From positions 1-64,000 of the forward strand of contig JAEWJH010000133.1 of assembly GCA_023386635.1 (NCBI GenBank): a DNA stretch of 64,000 nucleotides, written 5' to 3'. The position numbers and the translations under genes were made by a program. Shown piece by piece: positions 28,901-37,636 of the stretch (its first letter is position 1; every line of letters begins with the position of its first letter). Source of the DNA: Pseudomonadota bacterium. Lineage in GTDB: Bacteria > Pseudomonadota > Alphaproteobacteria > Rhizobiales > Xanthobacteraceae. The notes below the pieces were generated by a model, which was given only the letters and a program-made list of their open reading frames with translations, did no database searches and was not told the origin of the DNA.

Positions 28901-30232
28901 GAGCGACAGGGACGAGCCAAGCGCGCTGGCGAGCGCCGGGTCCCGCGCGGAGAGCCCGCTGGCTCGCACGCGGCCGTTGAACGGAACCGCTGTGGTTTTC
29001 TCCGTGACGTCACCGCTCGGTGTGGCTTCGAAGGTTGCGGCGATGGTCTGCGCCTTGCCTTGCGGCGTGGCGATGTCACGCGCATCAAGCGTCGCGATGA
29101 TGCGCGGCCCCATCAGCGGCCCGGTGACAGTAGCGTCGAAGTTGAAGATGCCGACCTCGACACCGCCCGCCGCAGTTTTGCTGCCGGCGTTGGGAAGCGC
29201 ACGCGCGGTGATCTTGAGATCGGCAACCTGATCGGCTGTGAGGTCGCCGGTCGCATCGAGCCGCGCGGTCTGTGACATCACTGTGAGCGGCGCAATGGCG
29301 ATGGCGCCACCGTCGGCAAATCCCACGGTGGCATTCAACTGGGTCGTGCCGGCGAAGATCGGAGCCGCCATTGGCGGGAGCAGTCCCTCGATGCGCGCCT
29401 TCATGTCGGCATTCAGCTGGCGGGTCGTGCCGGTCCGACGTAGCTGCGCCGATCCGTCGGCGCCGATACCGACACCGGCATCGAAGGCCATCTGCGCGCT
29501 GAAGTTATCCAGCGTGCCGGACCCGTCGAGATTAAGCTTCACCGGCGGCTGGTTCGGAATATTGAGGACATGCGCGGCGATGCCGTTCGCAGGCTCATCG
29601 ACCGCGAGCTTGAGCGTCAGCCGCTCCGTGCGCGGCACGAGTTCGAGCCGTGCGGTCAATGTGCCGGCGGCGTCGAGCCGCCGCGCATCGAATGTCAGGT
29701 TCAGCCCTTCGGATGGTTTGCCGAGCGACAGCGCGCCGGTTGCGCCGATTTGCGCCGCGGTGCCGATTACCGGTTCGCCCAGCGTCAGGTTCTTCAGACT
29801 GAAATCGGCGATCTGAACGTTGACCGGAAGTTCGGGGAGGATGGGCTCGTCCGACACGGCAGAAGGCTGCTCGTTCGGTAGAGGCCGGCGCAGGATCGTT
29901 ACTGTGCCGATCTCGAGCTTGTTGACCTTAAGCTTGCGCAGAAGAAGCGCGGAGCGCGTCCAGTCGAGCGTGATCTTATCGATCTGCAGCCAGACGCCCT
30001 TGCGATCTGCGACGCTGACATTGCTGATGGTGGAACTGGAGAACAGTGCGCCGTCCACCGATCCGATGGAGACGCGTGCCGCCGGTGTCGAAAGCGCGCG
30101 TGACAACAGACCAGCCAGAATTCCCTTGTCGTCGTCCGCGCTGCGGCTGACCAGGGTCGAACCCGCCAGCAGCGCGCCGGCTATCAGCAAGCCCAGGAAT
30201 CCGAAGAGGATGGTTGTCCGATATGTCCGCAT
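25934..30232 (-). CDS. tamB: Translocation and assembly module protein TamB
   Basis: A very long (1432-residue) inner-membrane-anchored beta-rich protein spanning the periplasm, which works with TamA in outer-membrane protein insertion and possibly lipid transport. One N-terminal membrane segment (about 8-28) is followed by long repetitive beta-helical sequence full of Gly, Asp and Ala. The C-terminal TamB (DUF490) domain has FDATLDLTVSAPNRVFVRGR, GDLRLRGKLSDPVTDGAFEM and DVTRHLRLKGDADAS, and the protein ends in an aromatic residue. Its ATG overlaps the tamA stop by one base. It is convergent with the tRNA. Confidence 0.94.
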   Translation of the reverse strand: MRTYRTTILFGFLGLLIAGALLAGSTLVSRSADDDKGILAGLLSRALSTPAARVSIGSVDGALFSSSTISNVSVADRKGVWLQIDKITLDWTRSALLLRKLKVNKLEIGTVTILRRPLPNEQPSAVSDEPILPELPVNVQIADFSLKNLTLGEPVIGTAAQIGATGALSLGKPSEGLNLTFDARRLDAAGTLTARLELVPRTERLTLKLAVDEPANGIAAHVLNIPNQPPVKLNLDGSGTLDNFSAQMAFDAGVGIGADGSAQLRRTGTTRQLNADMKARIEGLLPPMAAPIFAGTTQLNATVGFADGGAIAIAPLTVMSQTARLDATGDLTADQVADLKITARALPNAGSKTAAGGVEVGIFNFDATVTGPLMGPRIIATLDARDIATPQGKAQTIAATFEATPSGDVTEKTTAVPFNGRVRASGLSARDPALASALGSSLSLTLAGRWGDGGADVETAQIETATAQGRFNGRIGSKELKGRLTADVPDLAHFSGLSGVQLRGALGLKADLTGVPKDSQFHADLDGQATRFATGIAAIDGLAGGRVALKGRVSSLPAGGFGFGDLRLNGAHASARLDGQATVDRADIDVQANVPDLKRADSRLAGHADLTAKLTGTLERPNAKATLTVADAQALGRPIPRLVLETTATDIIGQIDARTTLSGTVDDKPAQGVVHVARQDDGGWRVNEADIRIGSVVVKGAVSVTADWLADGRMTIDAGNLDDLSPLALTKLAGELQADLAVNIADGGQNLALTAQARGVKTASASIDHLNARLNATDVYRKPTVDGTVSIDRAVIAGEQISQVRLVAQGATAASDITLTAQARGFTLDARGRLIASDAIRLDLSTFTAQRAKNRMALLNPTTLALRDGGVDIRNLAMTLNTGRLTINGHVGKTYDIAINAKAVPLSIADIFMPKLGLAGTLNAEATIAGTTDAPSGAWKLNIDNLTAPQTRDAGLPPIDINAAGRLADGHTTIDGTVGSKTAGSIRISGTVPLHGDGLALAAKGRINLGVTDRFLAQAGRRATGALDIDVKASGAIAHPEINGTATIAGGSYSDVVLGIRYTNISGRIVAHGNRITIERLSAQTPNGGAITAQGTVENDAAAGFPGRIAITSNNAKLIENNVYSLVANLGLTLSGPLARSPTISGRIDVGSLDVTIPERLPTTLSPIPGTVHVAPPPAARARLAATARDKARASRQPAFDATLDLTVSAPNRVFVRGRGVDAELGGDLRLRGKLSDPVTDGAFEMRRGRISVAGTRLDFTRGRVVFTGDLMPSLDFVAQTSVSEVTAIITVGGSAREPSFTFSSEPDLPQDEVLSRILFSKASGGLSATQALQLAQVAAQFSGGGGNDAFERIRKSLGVDSLDVSVGANGNPTVGLSRSINRRLSVGVKTGTAATDSGVTVDFDVTRHLRLKGDADASGNTGVGAGVEWEY

Positions 30233-32217
30233 CAGAACGCCTGCCCGATGCCGATATAGAGGCCCCAGCGGCTGTCGCCGGGGCGCGGGTTGAGCGGTGT
30301 GGCGATGTCGAGCCGGATCGGGCCGACCGCTGTGTAATAGCGAAGGCCGATGCCGGCGGCGTAACGCAGCCGCTCCTTGAAGTCGGGGTATGCTGAATCG
30401 AATGCGCCGCCCATGTCGACGAACGGAACGAGGCCGATCGTGTCGGTGATCTTGATGCGCGCTTCCAGCGAGGCTTCGAGCAGGCTGCGCCCGCCGATCA
30501 CCTCACCGGTTGGGCCGAGCGGACTGAGGCTGCGATAACGATAGCCGCGGACCGAACCGCCGCCGCCGGCGTAGAAGCGGTGAGTTGACGGGATGTCGGC
30601 GAGCGATGCGCCGGTCACCGACCCAAAGCCGACGCGGCCTGCAAGCACATAGCGGGCCTCGTCGTCGATGGCGTAATAAGTGGAGGCTAGTGCCTTGGCT
30701 TCAAACAGCCCGACGGATGATCCAAGCCATTTCGGATAGGCGGTCGCCATGGCCGTTGCCCGAAATCCCGTCGTGGGGTCGAGCAAATTGTCCGTGGAAT
30801 CGTAAGTGACGGAAGCGGGAATGCCGATCAGTCGATAATCGACGACTCCGAGCGTGTCGCTGGTCATGCCGAATTCGCCGGTGACGCCAATTTGCGCCGA
30901 GAAGACATCGGAGAAACGATGGCGGATGGCGGCCGAAGCGACGGAGCGCCGGCTGTTGTATCCGCCATATTGATCGCCGCCGGTGTTCTCACGTTCGACC
31001 ATGCCGTCGAGCAACAGGTCGTTGCGCGAGCCGCCGAGCCCCGGTTTGACGAAGCTGGCTTTGAAGCGTCCGCCGAGATCCGACAAATTGAAGTTTTTCA
31101 GATTGTCGAACACGGAACTGGTGGTCTGCCGCAGCGCGAACAGATCACCTTCCAGCCTCAGGCTCTCGGCGCCGCCGAACAGGTTGCGGTGCTGCCAGTA
31201 GGCGCGCAGCGCCGGTCCATCGAGCGTTGAATATCGTGCCGAGAATCCGACGACGCGCGGTTTGCGGTCGGTGATATCGGCGGTGAGCGGCAATTGTCCG
31301 TTGGCATCAAGTTGCTCGGCCTCGCGCATCCTTACCGAACTGATCGCCGGCAGCTTGAGAATCGACTTACGCGACGCAGCGACGGCTTTCGCGGAGTAGG
31401 GATCGCCTTGCTCGATATAGATCATCGAGCGCACCACTTTCGGATCGACGTCCGATTGCCCGGCTACGGTCACCGGGCCGAAGGTCGCTCGCGGCCCGGT
31501 GGCGACCTGGATATCGACGTCCATTGCTGCGTTCGGATGATCGACGAGGGGACGCAAGCGCGTGACTTTTGCCAATGGAAAAGATCGGTTGCGGAAATGG
31601 TCGATCAAGGCCGCCTGCACTGCACGGAGGTCGGCGGCGCGCGCCGGATCGCCCGGTCTGATCTTGACCACCCTCGGAGGAAGTTCCGCCTCGGTGAACG
31701 CCCGACCGGTGCGCGCATCGCTGATCACGATGGTGCGCAGGCGAAACAGTGGACCGGGCTCGGCGCGCACGGTGATCGGTACGGTTTCGCGCGCACGAAA
31801 GCTCTCGGCCGCGCGCGCCACGCGCGGTCCTGTCGCTTGCCCGAGCCTGAGCGGAAGCCCTGCGATGTCGATCGTCAATTTGGCGTTGTAGTAGCCCGCG
31901 CCCCAGAGGGCGTCGAGCAATGGCGCGAGATCAGCTTCGGCGCGCCGGACCAGGGTTTCGCCATCGGGCGGCGGGTCTTCGCGGGTTCGGTAGAGAGTGG
32001 AGGCTTGCTCGAGTGCGTCCTTCAGATCGCAAGGCGCATCGCCCACGTCGAATGTCAGAAGATAGGGAAGCGCTTTTTGCGATGGCGCGGGAGGCTTATC
32101 CCCGAACAGCCCAAACAGGTCGAACGCCGACGCGCTGACCGGCGCTAGAGCAACACCGCAGAAAAAGATGGCGGCAACAAACCACCTCGGACTTTGCCAT
32201 CCACCGATCCTTAACAC
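30232..32217 (-). CDS. tamA: Translocation and assembly module protein TamA (Omp85 family)
   Basis: An outer-membrane Omp85 beta-barrel. The 661-residue protein has a signal peptide (about 1-32, ending SASAF) and N-terminal POTRA-type domains to about residue 310 (PFLTF-type DVGDAPCDLKDALEQAS at the start). A C-terminal barrel follows, with the Omp85 segments FYAGGGGSVRGYRYRSLSPL (the VRGY/F motif) and AAGIGLRYYTAVGPIRLDIA, ending IGIGQAF. The terminal Phe is the usual barrel-assembly signal. It is translationally coupled to tamB. Confidence 0.94.
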   Translation of the reverse strand: MLRIGGWQSPRWFVAAIFFCGVALAPVSASAFDLFGLFGDKPPAPSQKALPYLLTFDVGDAPCDLKDALEQASTLYRTREDPPPDGETLVRRAEADLAPLLDALWGAGYYNAKLTIDIAGLPLRLGQATGPRVARAAESFRARETVPITVRAEPGPLFRLRTIVISDARTGRAFTEAELPPRVVKIRPGDPARAADLRAVQAALIDHFRNRSFPLAKVTRLRPLVDHPNAAMDVDIQVATGPRATFGPVTVAGQSDVDPKVVRSMIYIEQGDPYSAKAVAASRKSILKLPAISSVRMREAEQLDANGQLPLTADITDRKPRVVGFSARYSTLDGPALRAYWQHRNLFGGAESLRLEGDLFALRQTTSSVFDNLKNFNLSDLGGRFKASFVKPGLGGSRNDLLLDGMVERENTGGDQYGGYNSRRSVASAAIRHRFSDVFSAQIGVTGEFGMTSDTLGVVDYRLIGIPASVTYDSTDNLLDPTTGFRATAMATAYPKWLGSSVGLFEAKALASTYYAIDDEARYVLAGRVGFGSVTGASLADIPSTHRFYAGGGGSVRGYRYRSLSPLGPTGEVIGGRSLLEASLEARIKITDTIGLVPFVDMGGAFDSAYPDFKERLRYAAGIGLRYYTAVGPIRLDIATPLNPRPGDSRWGLYIGIGQAF

Positions 32218-32305
32218 ATCACCCCACGCACTTTACCAAGCGATACAATTGATCAAAAGTGGCTAGAGAGTGTCAATTGCAGGACAATGGACGATGGAGC
32301 AACAA

Positions 32306-33157
32306 TCATCGCGCTAACAAGGTCAACGGCTCCAAGAACCCAACGATGGCAGCGGCAAATTCATCGGGGAGTTGCTCCGGGAGCGGCACCATGCCCTCTG
32401 GAACTTGATGGATCGTGCTGTTGGCGAGGGCGCGCGCGAGTTTCGCTGCGGCTGGATGAACATGCGGATCTTTCATCGGGTCGATGATCAAGGTGGGGCC
32501 GGCCACCAGACCCAGCCGGTCCTCCATTCGATAGCGGCCGACGGCCCGATGGCCTTGCGCCGCCATCACGCCGGCGCGCAACGCATCGACGACGAAACGC
32601 TGTAGAAGCAGGGTGTCGCCTTCCGGGTAGAACGGCTGACGACGGGCCCAGAGTTCGACGAGATGCCCTCCGTTCGGCCGAGGCTCGACATCGTCAATGC
32701 CGGCGCCTTTCGTGTGCGGTCTGGCGCGTCGCTCCGCATCCACCATCGAACAGCCGGATAACACCAGCGCGCCCACCCGCTGCGGAGACGAAGCCGCGAT
32801 TTCGATTGCGATCACCGCCCCGGTATGATGTCCGGCCACGGCAAACTCGCGAACATCCAAGGCGCTGAGACACGCCAGAGACGATTGCGCCCAGATTTCG
32901 ATCGACGCCTTGTCGGGATCGATGGCGTCCGAGTCGCCGAAGCCAAGCGTATCGATCGCGATCGTCCGGAAATGGCGGGCCAGCAAAGGAATGGCATACT
33001 CGAATTCCCGCCAGGATCGCGGCGTCTGATGCAACAGCAGGAGCGGAAATCCGTGTCCGCAGATCGCCGCATGGATCCGGCCGAAAGACGTTTCGACAAA
33101 AGCGTGCTCGATGGCCGGAATGTCAGCGCGGGTCTGCACAGTTTGTGTGTCCTGCAT
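32306..33157 (-). CDS. Alpha/beta-hydrolase-fold protein lacking a classical nucleophile
   Basis: The 283-residue protein has the alpha/beta hydrolase fold: oxyanion-side motif LLLLHQTPRSWREFEYAI (about 38-55), IDTLGFGDSD (69-78) and a nucleophile-elbow strand at 106-116. The elbow reads G-H-H-T-G (109-113), so the residue expected to be Ser, Cys or Asp is His111. Later features are DPMKDPHVHPAAAK (acid and His region) near residue 235. It may act by another mechanism or have lost hydrolysis. It is divergent from the racemase-like gene across 165 bases. Confidence 0.72.
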   Translation of the reverse strand: MQDTQTVQTRADIPAIEHAFVETSFGRIHAAICGHGFPLLLLHQTPRSWREFEYAIPLLARHFRTIAIDTLGFGDSDAIDPDKASIEIWAQSSLACLSALDVREFAVAGHHTGAVIAIEIAASSPQRVGALVLSGCSMVDAERRARPHTKGAGIDDVEPRPNGGHLVELWARRQPFYPEGDTLLLQRFVVDALRAGVMAAQGHRAVGRYRMEDRLGLVAGPTLIIDPMKDPHVHPAAAKLARALANSTIHQVPEGMVPLPEQLPDEFAAAIVGFLEPLTLLAR

Positions 33158-33322
33158 ACGGAAGGGGTGAGAGCGTCGAAGCCTATCCTACCTTGCGTTG
33201 AAACACCCGCCGCGCGCAAATGCGTTGCAACGGCCCTGCAAAATGTCCAAAGTTGCGCGGTGTTGCGGAGCGTAAGAACGCGATCGCATCAGCGTATCGA
33301 CCGCCGCCAGGATGGACTCAGC

Positions 33323-34144
33323 ATGACGCCGGAATCGGAGGCCTCAGGGGATGAAGCGACCATGCGCATCTTTTGGCAAAGCTTCATCGATACTGCCGCC
33401 AACGCTCCCTATCTCCAGTCTCTCACCAAATATCTGAATGACATTGCCGCGCCCGGCACGTCCGTTCACGTCAATGGGCTGTCGCCGCACGATCGCGATT
33501 TCGGCCGGTTGGCCGAATTTCGATGCTCGGTTCAAGCGGTTGATTTCGGCCTCCAGGCGGAGGACGACGGATACGATGCTTTCGTGATGGGGCACTTCCA
33601 GGATCCGGGAATGTACGAGCTGCGGTCGGCGCTTCGAATACCGGTCGTCGGGACTGGCGAGGCGACGCTGCTGGCGGCGTCCCAATTGGGCCGGCGTCTC
33701 GGTCTGGTCACGCTCGATGCCGCGTTCGAGGTGTGGCACTACGAGCAGGCGGATCGCTATGGACTGGGCTCGCGCATCGTCAAGGTTGTCTGCATCGGCT
33801 GTCAGCCCGAAGATTTCGGCGCGGCTTTTGCCGGCGATCAGGCGGCGAAGGCGCGGATTCTGCATCATTTCAGGGAATGCGCGCAGTCGCTCGTCGACGC
33901 GGGCGCGGACGTGATCGTTCCCGCCGGTGTTCTTCCCGGACTGCTGGTGTGCGACGAGCGCAGCTTCAAGATCGGCCATGCGCCGGTGATCAATTGTGCG
34001 GCGGTAGCGCTGAAATCCGCGGAGATGTGGGTGCAGTTGCATCGCCTGAACGGAACGGAGCCGAGCCGCGGGCCGAGCTTCGCGTTGGCGCCCGATCGCG
34101 CAAAGGCGGACTTCCGGGCTCTGCTCGCGCGGCATCGCAAATAG
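33323..34144 (+). CDS. Asp/Glu/hydantoin racemase-fold protein without catalytic cysteines
   Basis: The 273-residue protein fits the Asp/Glu/hydantoin racemase superfamily (MRIFWQSF start, VMGHFQDPGMYELRSALRIP, GTGEATLLAASQLGRRLGLV). The first catalytic Cys position, normally G-C-F, is His91 (GHFQDPG). The second, usually LGCxxM, reads VPAGVLPGLLV, so both cysteines are absent. Ordinary racemase chemistry is therefore unlikely. ATG 33323 is used; ATG 33362 gives the more typical N-terminus. The phosphotransferase gene follows after 32 bases. Confidence 0.68.
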   Translation: MTPESEASGDEATMRIFWQSFIDTAANAPYLQSLTKYLNDIAAPGTSVHVNGLSPHDRDFGRLAEFRCSVQAVDFGLQAEDDGYDAFVMGHFQDPGMYELRSALRIPVVGTGEATLLAASQLGRRLGLVTLDAAFEVWHYEQADRYGLGSRIVKVVCIGCQPEDFGAAFAGDQAAKARILHHFRECAQSLVDAGADVIVPAGVLPGLLVCDERSFKIGHAPVINCAAVALKSAEMWVQLHRLNGTEPSRGPSFALAPDRAKADFRALLARHRK

Positions 34145-34176
34145 ATGTCAAGCGAACCGCAGCCGATGAGCGTGTG

Positions 34177-35262
34177 ATGTACGAGGAGTTCCTGGGCATC
34201 AAGCCGGTCGATCCGCGGCTTCGCGTCGATCCTGCGGCCCTGGAAGCCTATCTCGTCCCACAGATCGAGGGCTTGAAAGGTCCGCTCGACCTGACGCAAT
34301 TCAAGGGCGGTCAGTCGAACCCGACCTATTGCGTCAGCGCGGCGGACGGCCGCCGGTTTGTCATGCGGCGCAAGCCGCCCGGGCCATTGCTGCCGTCGGC
34401 GCACGCAGTCGATCGGGAATACAAGGTCCTGCGCGCCTTGCATGAGGCCGGCTTCCCGGTCGCGCGCCCCTATCTGCTGTGTAACGATCCGTCGGTCATC
34501 GGCACGGCGTTTTATGTGATGGAATTCATCGAGGGGCGCATTCTGTGGGACCAGTCGCTCCCCGGCATGACCAAGACCGAACGCTTCGCGATCTGGGATC
34601 AACTTAACAGCGTGATCGCGCAGCTTCACAGCATCGATTATCGCGCGGCCGGCCTTCAGGACTTCGGCAAGCCCGGGCATTATATCGAGCGGCAAATCGC
34701 GCGGTGGACGAAGCAGTATCGGGATTCGGAGACGACACAAATCCCGGCGATGGAGAACCTGATTGCATGGCTGCCGGAGAACGTGCCGCCGCAATCCGGC
34801 GCATCGCTGGTGCATGGCGATTTCCGGCTCGACAACATGATCTTCCATCCGACCGAGCCGAGAATTCTCGCTGTGCTCGACTGGGAATTGTCGACGCTCG
34901 GCGATCCCCTCGCGGATTTCGCCTATCACTGCATGAGCTGGCATATCCCGTCCGGGCAATTTCGCGGCTTCGCCGAACGCGACATCGCTTCGCTCGGCAT
35001 TCCGTCGGAAAGCCAGTACATGGCCCTGTATTGTGCACGCACGGGACGCGAGACCATCGAGCCGGAGATCTGGCGGTTCTATCTCGCGTTCAATCTGTTC
35101 CGGCTGGCCGCCATCCTGCAGGGAATCGTCAAGCGCTCGATCGAAGGAACCGCGGCATCCGATCAGGCGCGCGATACCGGCGCACGTGCCGGCTCGATGG
35201 CCGAGATCGGCTGGACTTTGGTGGCGGACAAGTCGGGAAGATTGGCGGAGAGACTATCGTGA
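34177..35262 (+). CDS. APH-family phosphotransferase (ACAD10-type kinase-like)
   Basis: This 361-residue protein has the aminoglycoside/choline kinase fold: FKGGQSNPTYCVSAADGRRF (nucleotide loop), MRRKPPGPLLPSAHAVDREY with the Lys and Glu pair, Brenner motif LVHGDFRLDNMIFHPTEPR (catalytic Asp and Asn), and ILAVLDWELSTLGDPLADFA (metal Asp). This branch often accompanies acyl-CoA dehydrogenases and phosphorylates hydroxy- or CoA-linked substrates; no such dehydrogenase is nearby. The SDR gene follows after 27 bases. Substrate unknown. Confidence 0.82.
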   Translation: MYEEFLGIKPVDPRLRVDPAALEAYLVPQIEGLKGPLDLTQFKGGQSNPTYCVSAADGRRFVMRRKPPGPLLPSAHAVDREYKVLRALHEAGFPVARPYLLCNDPSVIGTAFYVMEFIEGRILWDQSLPGMTKTERFAIWDQLNSVIAQLHSIDYRAAGLQDFGKPGHYIERQIARWTKQYRDSETTQIPAMENLIAWLPENVPPQSGASLVHGDFRLDNMIFHPTEPRILAVLDWELSTLGDPLADFAYHCMSWHIPSGQFRGFAERDIASLGIPSESQYMALYCARTGRETIEPEIWRFYLAFNLFRLAAILQGIVKRSIEGTAASDQARDTGARAGSMAEIGWTLVADKSGRLAERLS

Positions 35263-35289
35263 ACTTCGCGTGCAACTCAAAGCAGTGTC

Positions 35290-36048
35290 ATGACCGAAAC
35301 TGACAATAAACGCGCGCTGGTGACCGGTGCATCAGGCGCGCTCGGGACGCATTTCGCCCGGACACTGGCGCGAGCCGGCATGAAAGTCGCGCTTGCAGCG
35401 CGGCGCGGCAATCGCTTGCGCGCGACGGTGGATGAGATCGTATCGTCCGGCGTAGAAGCCCTCGCCGTCGATCTGGATGTGACCGATCCGGCGAGTGTCG
35501 CATCGGCGCTGGCTCATGTCGCCGAGCGCTGGGGCGGCCTCGACGTTCTGGTGAACAACGCGGGCATTGCGGCGACCAGGCCGCTGATCGAACAGACGGA
35601 AGAGGACTGGAGCAGTGTGCTCGACGTCAATCTTTCCGGCTGCTGGCGTGTCGGCCAGGCCGCCGCCAAACTGATGATGCGGTCGGAGACCGGCGGGACG
35701 ATCATCAATGTCGCGTCGATCCTCGGTCTGCGCGTCGCCACGCATGTTCCGGCCTATGTCGCGTCAAAGGCGGGTCTCATCCATCTGACCCATGCGATGG
35801 CCGCCGAACTCGCGCGTTATCGCATTCGCGTCAATGCGCTCGCGCCAGGTTATATCCGGACCGACATCAACCGCGATTTCTTCCAGACCAAAGCGGGCGA
35901 GGCGCTGGTGCAGCGCATTCCGCAGCGTCGGCTCGGCGAGCTGGAAGACCTCGACGGGCCGTTGCTGCTGCTGGCATCCGATGCGTCGCGTTACATGACC
36001 GGTACGGTGATCCCCGTCGACGGCGGCCATCTCTGCAGTCCCGTCTAG
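35290..36048 (+). CDS. Short-chain dehydrogenase/reductase
   Basis: The 252-residue classical SDR has the NAD(P) motif VTGASGALG (11-19), NNAG (89-92), catalytic Ser143 and the Tyr156-xxx-Lys160 pair in AYVASKAG, and the C-terminal MTGTVIPVDGGHLC. It is intact and likely to be an active NAD(P)-dependent oxidoreductase. It ends the 33.3-36.0 kb plus-strand operon with the racemase-like and phosphotransferase genes. The substrate cannot be deduced. Confidence 0.87.
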   Translation: MTETDNKRALVTGASGALGTHFARTLARAGMKVALAARRGNRLRATVDEIVSSGVEALAVDLDVTDPASVASALAHVAERWGGLDVLVNNAGIAATRPLIEQTEEDWSSVLDVNLSGCWRVGQAAAKLMMRSETGGTIINVASILGLRVATHVPAYVASKAGLIHLTHAMAAELARYRIRVNALAPGYIRTDINRDFFQTKAGEALVQRIPQRRLGELEDLDGPLLLLASDASRYMTGTVIPVDGGHLCSPV

Positions 36049-36231
36049 GACGGGATCGCTCATGCCGACGGCGGCGAAAATGCTTCTACGGCGACGCTGC
36101 AGGGATTAACGGTGACGCGCTTCATCTGGAAGCGCTCGCCGAAATGAATCGGCTGATAACAGCCCGCGGCCGGTAGACGGATTGCGTCTCCGTGGCGGAG
36201 CGGGGGGAGGCGCCGCGCTGATGCGGTCGCG

Positions 36232-36699
36232 TCACTTGACGGCGATGTAGCTGGTCGGGATCGCCGTAGTGTACTTCATCTCTTCCATGGCGATCGACGA
36301 ACTGATGTCGGAGAATTCCAGCCGGCTGATCATCCGCTGATAGACCACGTCGTAGGTCTCGATATCCGGCACGACGATGCGGAGTTGGTAGTCGGCTTCG
36401 CCGGTCAGCCGCCATGCTTCGACGATTTCCGGAATGTCGGTGATCAGCTTGCGGAATGCCTGCAGCCATTCGACGGCGTGACGCGGCGCCTTGACCGTGA
36501 CGAACACGGTCATCGGCACATTGGCCTTGCGGCGGTTGAGCAGGGCCACCCGGCGGGTGATGACGCCATCTTCTTCCAGCTTGCGGATGCGTCGCCAGCA
36601 CGGGGCGGTGCTCATGCCGATCTTCTCGGCGATGGTGGCGACCGAGACCGAGGCATCCGCCTGCAGGATATCGAGGATTTTGCGGTCGGCGGCGTCCAT
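36232..36699 (-). CDS. Lrp/AsnC-family transcriptional regulator
   Basis: The 155-residue regulator has an N-terminal winged helix (MDAADRKILDILQADASVSV, then IAEKIGMSTAPCWRRIRKLE as recognition region) and a C-terminal RAM ligand domain (VPMTVFVTVKAPRHAVEWL through GEADYQLRIVVPDIETYDVV). ATG 36699 is chosen because upstream in-frame sequence is unusual and AT-rich. It is divergent from the amino-acid racemase across 180 AT-rich bases, the usual position for a local activator sensing an amino acid. Confidence 0.92.
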   Translation of the reverse strand: MDAADRKILDILQADASVSVATIAEKIGMSTAPCWRRIRKLEEDGVITRRVALLNRRKANVPMTVFVTVKAPRHAVEWLQAFRKLITDIPEIVEAWRLTGEADYQLRIVVPDIETYDVVYQRMISRLEFSDISSSIAMEEMKYTTAIPTSYIAVK

Positions 36700-36879
36700 T
36701 GAGGTTTCCGGGAATACGGTTTGCCATAGCTGGCTGGAAGGTAATAAATAATAGCTCAAGATCAAAAATAAGCGAAAATTTTTAGCCTGAAATCGTCCAA
36801 AGTCCTAAATCTTTCCGATAAAATTGCTTCCGCGTGTCGCTAGATTGCCGTCAGACGCTGCAATCAGGGATACAAAGCC

Positions 36880-37602
36880 ATGCGCACGATCGGCCTCTTG
36901 GGTGGAATGAGCTGGGAAAGCACCGCTGTGTATTACCGCCGGATCAATGAAGAGGTCCGGAACCGCCTTGGCGGGCTGAACTCCGCCGAGGTGCTGATGC
37001 GCTCGGTCAATTTCGACCATGTCGTCGCCCTGCAGCGTGCCGGCCAATGGGATCAGGCGGCGGCGATGATGGCCGCCCTGGCGAGGGACCTCGAAGCCTC
37101 CGGGGCCGCCTGTATCGTGATCTGCACCAACACCATGCATAAGCTGGCCGACTCGGTGCAGGAGGCGGTCTCCGTGCCGGTTTTGCATATCGCCGATGTC
37201 ACGGCCGCAGAGGTGATGCGGGCGGGCCTGCGCAGGCCGCTCGTGCTCGCGACCCGCTACACGATGGAACAGGATTTCTACGTCGGCCGTCTGCGCGACA
37301 AGTTCAATCTCGACCCGCTGGTGCCCGACGAGGCGGGGCGGACAGTGGTTCATCAGACGATCTTCGACGAGTTGTGCCAGGGGATCGTCCACGATAGTTC
37401 ACGTCAGCACTTCCGCGATATCATCGCTCGCGGCCGTACGGAGGGCGCGGATTGCGTTATCCTTGGCTGCACCGAGATCGGACTGCTGATTGGCGACAAG
37501 GATACGGACTTGCCGGTTTTCGACTCCACGCTCATTCATGCCGACACAGCGGTTCGCTTCTCGCTGGCGAACGACGATGCGTCGCGTCTGAGCGCGGCCT
37601 AG
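36880..37602 (+). CDS. Aspartate/amino-acid racemase (YgeA-type)
   Basis: PLP-independent racemase of 240 residues. It starts MRTIGLLGGMSWESTAVYYR and carries both catalytic cysteines: Cys82 in VICTNTMHK and Cys197 in ILGCTEIGLL. A close family member is E. coli YgeA, a broad-spectrum amino-acid racemase. Divergent transcription from an Lrp regulator and co-orientation with a DadA-type oxidase 5 kb downstream suggest interconversion of D- and L-amino acids for catabolism. Confidence 0.88.
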   Translation: MRTIGLLGGMSWESTAVYYRRINEEVRNRLGGLNSAEVLMRSVNFDHVVALQRAGQWDQAAAMMAALARDLEASGAACIVICTNTMHKLADSVQEAVSVPVLHIADVTAAEVMRAGLRRPLVLATRYTMEQDFYVGRLRDKFNLDPLVPDEAGRTVVHQTIFDELCQGIVHDSSRQHFRDIIARGRTEGADCVILGCTEIGLLIGDKDTDLPVFDSTLIHADTAVRFSLANDDASRLSAA

Positions 37603-37636
37603 AGGGCGACATTGCAACGATGAGGGCCGTCCAGTC

